A stretch of DNA of 7,541 nt from Candidatus Bathyarchaeota archaeon (GTDB taxonomy: Archaea > Thermoproteota > Bathyarchaeia > TCS64). The first letter of the stretch is position 1, and each line of letters opens with the position of its first letter. The notes beneath the pieces were generated by a model, which ran no database searches, was not told where the DNA came from, and saw only the letters and a program-made list of their open reading frames with translations. Position numbers and translations under genes: made by a program. Location: assembly GCA_030691555.1 (NCBI GenBank), contig JAUYEB010000053.1, positions 1-7,541 on the forward strand. Reading direction: 5' to 3'. Positions 1-5,456 of this stretch are shown here, one piece after another.

Positions 1-48
1 TTAGAAACGAGGCGGCGATCACTGAACCGACGACACCCGGGGACCACC

Positions 49-1182
49 ATGGGAACCAAAGCGTACATAGAGGAGACTTTAATCGGCGTTTTCGCCCTAA
101 CGCAGGACGGGGAGATCATTGAGAAGGCGTTCTACCCCAAGGACGCCGAGAAGATCGCGCGCGCCATCACCCGACAGAGAAACGGCGAGATAACCCGCGA
201 GGTCTCCAAGGTCACAGAGGGACTCATCAGGCGGGGGTTCGACGCAGTCGCCACCACCAACCCCGAGCTCGCCGAGACCCTGAAAACAGAGACCAGCTTC
301 GACGTCGAGCTAGTCGACACCTCCCCGAGCGACGACCTCAGGGAGAGGCTCCCGACCCTCGCGAAACAGGGCAACCTAATAAAAGACGAGGAGGAGTTCA
401 ACGAGCTGGGGAGGCAGGTCTCCACCATACTCGCCCGCGGCGCCGTGCAGGGCGCACTCGGGGGGAAGGAGGCGCTGATAAGGCAGACCGTCCAGCTCCT
501 CGGCGAGCTAGACACGAGCCTAAACGGGCTGAGCAGCCGCGTAAGGGAGTGGTACGGCCTCCACTACCCTGAGCTCAGCAGGATAATCCGCGACCACCAG
601 GGCTACCTGCGCTTCATCACCGAGGTCGGGGAACGCTCCGCCGTCACGAAGGAGAAGGTGGAGGCGCTCGGCCTCCAGAGGAGGGAGGCGGCGGCGATAA
701 TCAACGGCGCCGACGGCTCCATGGGCGCCACACTCGGCGAGGGGGACATGGCCGAGATCAAACGCCTCGCCCAGCAGACGCTCACCCTCTACGACTACCG
801 CACCAGCCTCACAGACTACATCTCAGGCCTCGCCGCGGAGGCGGCGCCGAACGTCTCGGCCATAGCGGGCCCAACCCTCGCGGCGAAGCTCATAGAGCGA
901 GCGGGCGGCCTCCGCAGGCTCGCCATGATGCCCTCCAGCACCCTCCAGATACTCGGCGCCGAGAAGGCTCTCTACAGGGCGATAAAGACGAAGGCTCGCC
1001 CCCCGAAGCACGGCCTCATCTTCCAGCACCCCTACGTGAACGGCGCCCCGAGGGGGCTGAGGGGGATAAGGGCGCGCCACTTCGCCGCGAAGCTATCTAT
1101 AGCGGCCAGAGCGGACGCCTTCTCGGGGAACATGATCGCGGAGCAACTAAAGAAGGATCTAGAAGAGGCGGCGCGGGGCTAG
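49..1182 (+). CDS. nop5: Archaeal Nop5 (Nop56/58 homologue), C/D-box RNP core scaffold
   Basis: Nop5 is the scaffold of the archaeal C/D-box sRNP. It bridges L7Ae on the k-turn RNA and the methyltransferase fibrillarin, allowing guide-directed 2'-O-methylation of rRNA and tRNA. The 377 residues show the family order. An N-terminal domain (about 1-120) is the part that binds fibrillarin in known structures. A helical region (about 125-245) forms the dimerising coiled coil and includes the family motif VREWYGLHYPEL (165-176). The C-terminal Nop domain (about 250-365) contains PNVSAIAGP (267-275), LGAEKALYRA (302-311) and KHGLIFQHP (320-328). The protein ends soon after the Nop domain without the long lysine-rich tail of eukaryotic Nop56/58. 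The ATG at 49 gives the expected short start before AYIEET. No TATA element lies 25-28 bp upstream, so the gene may be served from beyond the window edge. Its stop codon overlaps that of alba. Unusually, fibrillarin is not the next gene. Confidence 0.97.
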   Translation: MGTKAYIEETLIGVFALTQDGEIIEKAFYPKDAEKIARAITRQRNGEITREVSKVTEGLIRRGFDAVATTNPELAETLKTETSFDVELVDTSPSDDLRERLPTLAKQGNLIKDEEEFNELGRQVSTILARGAVQGALGGKEALIRQTVQLLGELDTSLNGLSSRVREWYGLHYPELSRIIRDHQGYLRFITEVGERSAVTKEKVEALGLQRREAAAIINGADGSMGATLGEGDMAEIKRLAQQTLTLYDYRTSLTDYISGLAAEAAPNVSAIAGPTLAAKLIERAGGLRRLAMMPSSTLQILGAEKALYRAIKTKARPPKHGLIFQHPYVNGAPRGLRGIRARHFAAKLSIAARADAFSGNMIAEQLKKDLEEAARG

Positions 1183-1448
1183 CGCTTCCCGCGGCTGAGG
1201 GTGATCACTATCGTGGAGACGTTCCTCTCCCCATTCTCGCCCTCCAGCCTCTCCGTCCCTATGTCGATCCCGTCGATGATGATGTCGGGTAGGAACCTGT
1301 TCCTCGTGACTTCGACGACGTCGACGGCGCTGGAGATGGCCCTGCCCCTGGCTTTGACGGTCACGTTCTCAGCCCTCTGCAGGGCCGAGGCGATGGCTGT
1401 GACGTAGTTCAGTATCGGCTTCGAGCCGATGTAGACGTTCTCTGACAT
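1179..1448 (-). CDS. alba: Alba (Sac10b family) DNA/RNA-binding chromatin protein
   Basis: Alba is a small dimeric nucleic-acid-binding protein that coats and compacts archaeal DNA and also binds RNA. The 89-residue product has the family hallmarks: VYIGSKPILNYV (5-16), the strongly conserved VKARGRAISSAVDVVE, then RNRFLPD and a C-terminal STIVITLSR strand. The lysine of GSKP (K10) matches the second lysine of the Sulfolobus GKKP loop. The first, the acetylated K16 in Sulfolobus, is serine here; many Alba proteins have GNKP, so this is ordinary variation. I chose the ATG at 1448 because homologues often start Met-Ser-Glu. A GTG at 1454 would add two residues and fits the TATA spacing somewhat better, so the start is uncertain by six bases. 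The gene converges on nop5, sharing CTAG at 1179-1182, and diverges from the four-cysteine gene. Its expected high expression would come from the promoter at about 1481-1486. Confidence 0.96.
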   Translation of the reverse strand: MSENVYIGSKPILNYVTAIASALQRAENVTVKARGRAISSAVDVVEVTRNRFLPDIIIDGIDIGTERLEGENGERNVSTIVITLSRGKR

Positions 1449-1480
1449 ATCCACCGTAAGCGAGACACGCGCAAGTCTAC

Positions 1481-1486
1481 TTAAAG
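1481..1486 (-). promoter_or_regulatory. Probable TATA element for alba
   Basis: Read on the minus strand the sequence is CTTTAA, preceded by TATA, giving TATACTTTAA over 1481-1490. Its centre lies about 30 bp before the GTG at 1454 and about 36 bp before the ATG at 1448. An archaeal TSS about 25-27 bp downstream would leave a leader of a few bases. An 8 bp palindrome AGTATACT (1485-1492) overlaps it. Inferred from position and composition. Confidence 0.5.
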
Positions 1487-1529
1487 TATACTACCCGCTA
1501 AAACTGAAGGGTTGGCTACCCCTGAAAGG

Positions 1530-1535
1530 TTTAAA
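1530..1535 (+). promoter_or_regulatory. TATA box with BRE for the four-cysteine gene/flpA operon
   Basis: TTTAAA is preceded by the purine-rich GAAAGG (1524-1529), which resembles an archaeal BRE-TATA pair. A TSS about 26 bp downstream would fall near 1558-1560, leaving a leader of about 12 bases that contains the GAGG ribosome-binding site. The TATA lies inside a perfect 12 bp palindrome AGGTTTAAACCT (1527-1538). That palindrome is followed by an overlapping ACCTAGGT (1535-1542), a possible operator. Confidence 0.65.
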
Positions 1536-1560
1536 CCTAGGTGGGTCCGCGTATCCTAAC

Positions 1561-1564
1561 GAGG
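1561..1564 (+). promoter_or_regulatory. Shine-Dalgarno GAGG deciding a TTG start
   Basis: GAGG lies 7 bases before the TTG at 1572 and matches the core of the archaeal anti-SD target GAGGTGA. It supports the non-ATG start of the four-cysteine gene, for which no ATG is available near the start of the reading frame. Confidence 0.6.
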
Positions 1565-1571
1565 CTGACCT

Positions 1572-1835
1572 TTGTCCACGTTCTCCGAGGCGTTACAGGA
1601 GAAGTTCGGGCGCAGGGACTGCCCATTCATCTTCGACTGCAACATAGAGATCACTAAGGACTTCTTCAGCCGAGTCTGCAAGACCCCCGCCTACCCGAAC
1701 TGCCACCACTTCGCCAAGCGGGTAGGGGAGCTGCAGGTCCCGCTTACCTGGCTCCAGAAGCTCGCCGTCGACCAGGCGAGGGCCGTTGATGCCGCCGGGC
1801 CCGACGTCGAGGCGGCGGACCCTACGCCGAGGTAA
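1572..1835 (+). CDS. Small four-cysteine protein, unknown function, in operon with fibrillarin
   Basis: I do not recognise a named family. The 87-residue product has four cysteines at 17, 23, 36 and 44 (CX5C-X12-CX7C), with two histidines next to the last one (C44-H45-H46). This suggests a small Fe-S or zinc site. The motifs CPFIFDC, VCKTPAYPNCHHFAKR and LTWLQKLA look constrained, whereas the last 20 residues (about 68-87, rich in Ala, Asp and Pro) look disordered. There is no signal peptide or membrane segment, so it is probably cytosolic. The start is TTG, supported by GAGG 7 bases upstream and a BRE/TATA about 39 bp upstream. The stop lies 7 bp before the fibrillarin start, and the fibrillarin ribosome-binding site overlaps the last codons and stop, so the two are very likely co-transcribed and translationally coupled. 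A role in RNA modification or RNP assembly is inferred from this linkage only. Confidence 0.75.
   Translation: MSTFSEALQEKFGRRDCPFIFDCNIEITKDFFSRVCKTPAYPNCHHFAKRVGELQVPLTWLQKLAVDQARAVDAAGPDVEAADPTPR
1829..1833 (+). promoter_or_regulatory. Shine-Dalgarno GAGGT deciding the fibrillarin start
   Basis: GAGGT overlaps the last codon and the first base of the TAA stop of the upstream gene. It sits 9 bases before the TTG at 1843. This favours 1843 over the upstream in-frame TTG/ATG at 1786/1789, which would overlap the preceding gene by about 50 bp. Confidence 0.65.
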
Positions 1836-1842
1836 GGCCCCC

Positions 1843-2529
1843 TTGGGCTTGACCGCGACGGAGCACACACCGGGAGTCTACTTCATCGACGACGGCGCGC
1901 AGAGGCTCCTTGCCACGCGTAACCTCGCCCCCGGTAGGAAGGTGTACGGCGAAGAGCTCATCACCATCGGCGGCGTGGAATACAGGCTCTGGAACCCGTC
2001 TCGGAGCAAGCTGGGCGCCGCCATCATGAAGGGGCTTAAGAAGAACCCGATAGGACCGAGCTCCAAGGTACTGTACCTAGGCGTCGCGTCGGGCACGACC
2101 TGCAGCCACGTCTCCGACATCGTCGGTGACGCCGGCCACGTCTGGGGGGTCGACTTCGCCCCGCGCCCCATCAGGGACCTGATCGACCACGTCGCAAGAT
2201 ACAGGAAGAACATAACTCCCATACTCGGCGACGCCCGGCAGCCGCAGGGATACTCCTTCCAGGTCCCCAGGGTCGACGCCATCTTCGCCGACGTCGCCCA
2301 GCCGGACCAGGCCGAGATAGTCGTCAAGAACGCGAAGTTATTTCTCAAGAAGGGGGGATACGCGCTTCTCTCGATAAAGTCGCGTAGCATAGACGTCGCC
2401 AGGGACCCCGCCGAGATATACAGGGAGCAGGTCAAGGTCCTCGAGGCAGGCGGCTTCAGGGTCGAGGAGCTAGTGGAGCTCGACCCCTTCGAGAAGGATC
2501 ACGCGCTGGCGTTGGCCAGCCTCGTCTGA
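1843..2529 (+). CDS. flpA: Fibrillarin-like rRNA/tRNA 2'-O-methyltransferase
   Basis: Fibrillarin is the SAM-dependent catalytic subunit of the archaeal C/D-box sRNP. It transfers methyl to ribose 2'-OH at positions chosen by the guide RNA, working with Nop5 and L7Ae. With the TTG start at 1843 the product is 228 residues, the usual archaeal length. PGVY then falls at 10-13, the same place as in Pyrococcus fibrillarin as I recall it. The N-terminal part has WNPSRSKLGAAI (50-61). The Rossmann core shows SAM motif I YLGVASGTT (78-86), motif II GVDFAPR (102-108), GDAR (129-132) and the catalytic-region DVAQPDQ (150-156). The C-terminus has the expected DPFEKDHAL. The motif II acid is Asp104 where I recall Glu in many relatives, and Cys87 stands where Val is common; both look tolerable. 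The gene follows the four-cysteine gene by 7 bp. Its last 31 bp overlap the 3' end of rnhB on the other strand. Confidence 0.97.
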   Translation: MGLTATEHTPGVYFIDDGAQRLLATRNLAPGRKVYGEELITIGGVEYRLWNPSRSKLGAAIMKGLKKNPIGPSSKVLYLGVASGTTCSHVSDIVGDAGHVWGVDFAPRPIRDLIDHVARYRKNITPILGDARQPQGYSFQVPRVDAIFADVAQPDQAEIVVKNAKLFLKKGGYALLSIKSRSIDVARDPAEIYREQVKVLEAGGFRVEELVELDPFEKDHALALASLV

Positions 2530-3167
2530 GCGGCGTCCCGCTCTATCCTCTTGACCGGCGCCCAGCTGCGGCGGACGATGTTCGGCCAGCACCTGTGCTC
2601 CGCGTAGTATGCCTCGAGCCAGTCGATCGCCCTCCCGTCGCTGGGGTAACCGGAGTTGAAGTCGCCGTACTCATCCCTGAGCAGGGCCACGAGCTCGTCC
2701 CGCCTCACCTTGGCGAGGATCGACGCCGCCGAGACGACGGGGTAGGTGGAGTCGGCCTTGTGCTCGCAGACGAGCCTCGGCCGGGACGGGAGGAGCCTCA
2801 GTATCGTCTCGCTGTACCTCTGCTCGTCGACGTCCGAGGCGTCGACGTAGGCCGCATCGGGGCGGAGGTCGCGTATCACGCACGCCATGGCGACCGCCTC
2901 GAGGTAGTTGAGCCTCCTCAGCCTGACCCCCCGGTTGACGACGGCGTCTATCGCGGATGGCTGGAGATCGAAGAATTGGACACCCGAGGCGAGTTCCCTG
3001 ATCTGTGGGGCCAGCTCCTCGCGCCTCGCCCTCGTTAGCTGCTTCGAGTCCTTGACGCCGAGCTCGATGAGCCGCGGGATCTTGTCCTCGGGGAAGGAGG
3101 CTCCCGCCACGACCAGCGGGCCTATGGCGCTGCCTCGTCCGGCCTCGTCGACCCCCGCGACCCTCAT
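2499..3167 (-). CDS. rnhB: Ribonuclease HII
   Basis: RNase HII cuts the RNA strand of RNA/DNA hybrids and nicks 5' of single ribonucleotides in duplex DNA, starting ribonucleotide excision repair and helping remove primers. The 222-residue protein has all four acidic metal ligands in context: Asp7 and Glu8 in GVDEAGRGS, Asp109 in YVDASDV and Asp139 in EHKADSTYPVVSAAS. KDSKQLT (39-45) and the GYPSDGRAIDWL segment are also typical. Ser13 replaces the proline of the common GRGP motif, a variant I associate with thaumarchaeal and bathyarchaeal enzymes. The C-terminus QTRLANASA keeps the Gln and Leu of a PCNA-interacting QxxLxxFF box but has no aromatic pair, so PCNA binding by this route is doubtful. 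The ATG at 3167 has a TATA-like TTTTAAT centred 27 bp upstream, consistent with a leaderless transcript. The gene follows a glycosyltransferase by 32 bp and overlaps flpA tail to tail. Confidence 0.96.
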   Translation of the reverse strand: MRVAGVDEAGRGSAIGPLVVAGASFPEDKIPRLIELGVKDSKQLTRARREELAPQIRELASGVQFFDLQPSAIDAVVNRGVRLRRLNYLEAVAMACVIRDLRPDAAYVDASDVDEQRYSETILRLLPSRPRLVCEHKADSTYPVVSAASILAKVRRDELVALLRDEYGDFNSGYPSDGRAIDWLEAYYAEHRCWPNIVRRSWAPVKRIERDAAQTRLANASA

Positions 3168-3190
3168 GGCTCAGTTGTGGGCGTCCCCCG

Positions 3191-3197
3191 ATTAAAA
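3191..3197 (-). promoter_or_regulatory. TATA-like element for rnhB
   Basis: The minus strand reads TTTTAAT. The centre is 27 bp before the rnhB ATG, so the predicted TSS falls at or next to the start codon. It occupies the 32 bp gap directly after the stop codon of the upstream glycosyltransferase. This suggests rnhB has its own promoter rather than depending on read-through. Confidence 0.55.
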
Positions 3198-3199
3198 CG

Positions 3200-4339
3200 C
3201 TAGCGGGCGAGCTCGCGGTATAGCTCGGCGTAGCGGTCCGCCCCCCTCTCGGCGTCGAATCCTTCGACGATCGTTTTCCTCGCCTTTCGGCCCAGGCCGA
3301 GGTTTCGCGACGCCTCCACGATCTTCGCCGCCAGCTCTGAGTTGTTACCGGGGCGGTGGAGGTAGCCGTTGACCGAGTCGGCGACGACCTCCTCGGAGCC
3401 CTGGCCGCGGGCCGCGACTGGGACGCACCCCGCCGACATGGCCTCCTGGAGGCTCAGCGAGAGTCCCTCACGGGAGGATGGGAGGGCGAAGACGTCGAGG
3501 AGGGCGTGGAAAGTGGGCGCGTCACGGACCGCCCCCGTGAAGACGACGTTCCCAAGCCCCCTCGCGTAGCGCTCCAGCCTCGGCCTATCGGGGCCGTCGC
3601 CTCCGATGATGAAGACGGAGTCCATCCTCCCGCCGACGATCTTAGCTGCGTCGATGAGGTTGATGATGCTCTTCTCGGCGACGAGCCGGCCCAGCGTGCC
3701 GACGACCAGGGCGTTTTGGGGCAGGCCCATCCTCGACCTCAGTTGGCGACGGCTCGGCGGCGGTCTGAATCGCCGGGTGTCTACGCCGAGGTAGATCGTC
3801 TCGACGCGTCTGGCCCCCAGCCTCTTCGCTAGGCCCCCGACGTAGTTGGATACGGCGACCACCGCGTCGGCTCTCCGGAGGGCGTGTCGTGTGAAGGGGA
3901 GGTAGGCGGGGTTGTCGAGGGGGAGCGTGCAGTCGCTCCCGTGGCAGGTCACCATCCTCGGCGCGTCGACGGGGGCGAGGGCCGAGACGAACCCGAGGGG
4001 TATGGCTATGTGGCTGTGGATCAGGCTCGGCCTCGCGCCCGTGATGTGGAGGAGCGCCGAGGCGAGGTACGGGGGGAGCTGCGCCAGGCGACCCAGAGAG
4101 GCCCCCTTCATCGTCGCCTCCGGGAGCAGCTCGAACCGCTGAAGGGGCAGGTAGGGGAAGCGCCGGACCCTGTACGGCGCCTCCTGGGCCCCGATGGTGC
4201 GGCTTCTCGGCGCCAGGACCTCCAGCTCCACCCCCCTCGCGGCGAGGCGGAGGCAGAGGTCCCTCACGAAGCCGCCGTGGAAGTCCCCCGGGAAGCGGGG
4301 GTAGCAGGGCGTGACGACCAGAGCCCGGGACTGCATCAT
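3200..4339 (-). CDS. GT4-type (GT-B fold) glycosyltransferase
   Basis: This is a retaining-type GT-B glycosyltransferase that moves a sugar from an activated nucleotide donor to a lipid- or protein-linked acceptor. The exact sugars cannot be read from sequence. The 379-residue protein has an N-terminal acceptor domain with HGGFVRDL (21-28), HSHIAIPLGF (108-117) and TCHGSD (131-136). The hinge region carries YLGVDTRRFRP (183-193). The C-terminal donor domain has GRLVAEK with Arg218 and Lys223 (R-x4-K, phosphate contacts), GGDGP (246-250), VFTGAV and the EX7E motif Glu291-Glu299 in SREGLSLSLQEAMSAG. There is no signal peptide or membrane span, so it is probably a cytosolic or peripheral membrane enzyme. 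The start is an ATGATG pair; the first ATG is used here. A second GT4 gene diverges from it, and rnhB follows 32 bp downstream. A role in S-layer N-glycan or glycolipid synthesis is inference. Confidence 0.94.
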   Translation of the reverse strand: MMQSRALVVTPCYPRFPGDFHGGFVRDLCLRLAARGVELEVLAPRSRTIGAQEAPYRVRRFPYLPLQRFELLPEATMKGASLGRLAQLPPYLASALLHITGARPSLIHSHIAIPLGFVSALAPVDAPRMVTCHGSDCTLPLDNPAYLPFTRHALRRADAVVAVSNYVGGLAKRLGARRVETIYLGVDTRRFRPPPSRRQLRSRMGLPQNALVVGTLGRLVAEKSIINLIDAAKIVGGRMDSVFIIGGDGPDRPRLERYARGLGNVVFTGAVRDAPTFHALLDVFALPSSREGLSLSLQEAMSAGCVPVAARGQGSEEVVADSVNGYLHRPGNNSELAAKIVEASRNLGLGRKARKTIVEGFDAERGADRYAELYRELAR

Positions 4340-4348
4340 TTAATAAAT
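4339..4348 (+). promoter_or_regulatory. TATA element for the plus-strand glycosyltransferase
   Basis: TTTAATAAAT is centred about 27 bp before the ATG at 4371 and overlaps the start of the opposite gene. The spacing predicts a TSS at 4371, a leaderless transcript. It argues against the upstream in-frame ATG at 4347, which lies within this element. Confidence 0.6.
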
Positions 4349-4360
4349 GCAGTTGAAAGT

Positions 4361-4367
4361 AATAATT
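4361..4367 (-). promoter_or_regulatory. TATA element for the minus-strand glycosyltransferase
   Basis: The minus strand reads AATTATT, centred 25 bp before the ATG at 4339, again predicting a leaderless transcript. It lies within the same 31 bp spacer as the opposing promoter, so TBP/TFB assembly on one side probably affects the other. Confidence 0.55.
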
Positions 4368-4370
4368 CCT

Positions 4371-5456
4371 ATGGACCTCCGCGTCTGCCTCGTGGCCACC
4401 GAGCTCTTCGCCTGGGGGAGGCTCGGCGGCTTCGGGGCGGCCACGCGGCTCATAGGAGGCGAGCTGGCGCGCAGGGGTGTCAGGGTCTCGGTCGTCGTGC
4501 CCGCCGGCGAGGGGCAGAGACCGGTCGAGGAGTTGGATGGCATGGAGGTCCACGGCTTCCCCCTCCACCGGTACCCGTTCACCCGGCGGCTCTACAGCCA
4601 GATGCGCGCCGACGTGTACCACTCGGAGGAGCCCAGCTGGGGGACGAGGCTGGCCCTCGAGGCAGCCCCCGCGGCGAGGCACGTGGCGACGAGCCAGAAC
4701 CCCAAGACGACCTCGGACTGGTCGAGGGTGGAACGCTACTACCCCACCCGGCGCAGGGTCTACAACCGGCTCATCGCCCCATCCGTCGACTCATGCGTCG
4801 CGCGGCTCGACGCCGTCTACTGCCAGGCGTGGCACACGATCCCGAAGGTCAAGGAGATATACGGCCTGAGCACCCCGCCGGGGTTCCTCCCCAACCCCGT
4901 CAAGATACCGCCCCCGAGCCAGAAGCCGACCGAGCCGACGGTCTGCTTCCTCGGGAGGTTCGACCGAGAGAAATGCCCAGAGGCCTTCTTCGGGCTCGCG
5001 GAGGCGTTCCCCGAAGTGAGATTCGTCGCGGCGGGCGCGGCCCACGACCGGAGGCGCGACGGGGAGCTGAGGAGGCGCTACTCCGGGGTGAGGAACCTGG
5101 AGCTGCCCGGCTTCCTCCTGGGCGCCGAGAAAGAGAGGCTCCTCTCGGAGAGCCGCGTACTCGTCAACACGAGCGTTAGCGAGTGCCTTCCGGTGAGCTT
5201 CCTCGAGGCCGCGGCACACGGGTGCGCCATCCTCAGTCCCCACGACCCCGACGGCTTCGCCATAAGGTTCGGTCACCACGTCAGGGACGGGGACTACGCC
5301 TCGGGGCTCCGCTGGCTCCTCGACGGGGGGAACTGGAGGGAGGCGGGGGAGAGGGGGCGCCGCTACGTCTCCTCGGTCCACGAGGCGGGGCGGGTCATCG
5401 ACCGGCACATCGAGGCATACGGCAGGGTGCTGGCTACTCCTCGTCCATCCTCTTGA
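4371..5456 (+). CDS. GT4-type (GT-B fold) glycosyltransferase, divergent partner
   Basis: This is a second GT-B glycosyltransferase, clearly different in sequence from the divergent one. With the ATG at 4371 it has 361 residues and opens directly with the first Rossmann strand, RVCLVATELFAWGRLGGFG, whose glycine-rich loop (G16-G22) is typical. Further marks are YHSEEPSWGT (83-92), SQNPKTTSDW (108-117) and CQAWHTIPKVKEIYG (151-165). The donor domain has GRFDREK (Arg196 and Lys201, R-x4-K) and the EX7E pair Glu271-Glu279 in SVSECLPVSFLEAAAHG. An ATG at 4347 would add eight residues (MQLKVIIP) encoded by the AT-rich promoter DNA, so I prefer 4371. No signal peptide or membrane span is present. 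The 3' end overlaps the M81 peptidase gene by 23 bp on the other strand. It probably serves the same glycan pathway as its divergent neighbour; donor and acceptor are unknown. Confidence 0.93.
   Translation: MDLRVCLVATELFAWGRLGGFGAATRLIGGELARRGVRVSVVVPAGEGQRPVEELDGMEVHGFPLHRYPFTRRLYSQMRADVYHSEEPSWGTRLALEAAPAARHVATSQNPKTTSDWSRVERYYPTRRRVYNRLIAPSVDSCVARLDAVYCQAWHTIPKVKEIYGLSTPPGFLPNPVKIPPPSQKPTEPTVCFLGRFDREKCPEAFFGLAEAFPEVRFVAAGAAHDRRRDGELRRRYSGVRNLELPGFLLGAEKERLLSESRVLVNTSVSECLPVSFLEAAAHGCAILSPHDPDGFAIRFGHHVRDGDYASGLRWLLDGGNWREAGERGRRYVSSVHEAGRVIDRHIEAYGRVLATPRPSS

Noticed and set aside
1..48. Possible end of an upstream gene or promoter of nop5
   Set aside because: Only 48 bases are visible. 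There is no TATA at the usual distance and no recoverable protein tail, so nothing can be supported.
45..53. CCACCATGG at the nop5 start resembles a eukaryotic Kozak sequence
   Set aside because: Archaeal initiation does not use the Kozak context; this is a chance match in GC-rich DNA.
1405..1448. Alba lacking the acetylated Lys16 of Sulfolobus as a novel feature
   Set aside because: Many archaeal Alba proteins have GNKP or similar at this loop and keep only the second lysine, as here.
1509..1521. Small hairpin GGGT-TGGCT-ACCC
   Set aside because: Only four base pairs with no U-tract, in a promoter region. Too weak to call a terminator or RNA element.
1500..1526. Possible C/D-box sRNA, because two CTGA (D-box-like) motifs lie between two RNP genes
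   Set aside because: No C box (RTGATGA) at a suitable distance and no terminal stem. CTGA is common by chance, and the region is explained by divergent promoters.
3200..3206. CTAGCG recurring at 1179, 3200 and 6976 near gene ends as a possible terminator or site motif
   Set aside because: Two copies arise from Arg (CGC) or Gly codons next to a TAG stop. Three hexamers in 7.5 kb of GC-rich DNA do not show a functional repeat.
3642..4682. A 346-codon minus-strand open frame over the same region
   Set aside because: Low-complexity Arg/Pro/Gly-rich shadow of the GT4 genes. It crosses the AT-rich promoter spacer and has no recognisable motif.
3884..5179. A 431-codon plus-strand open frame crossing both glycosyltransferase genes
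   Set aside because: It is antisense to one gene and out of frame with the other. The product is low-complexity Arg/Gly/Glu/Pro with no domain, as expected from GC-rich shadow frames. The two GT4 frames have full family motifs.
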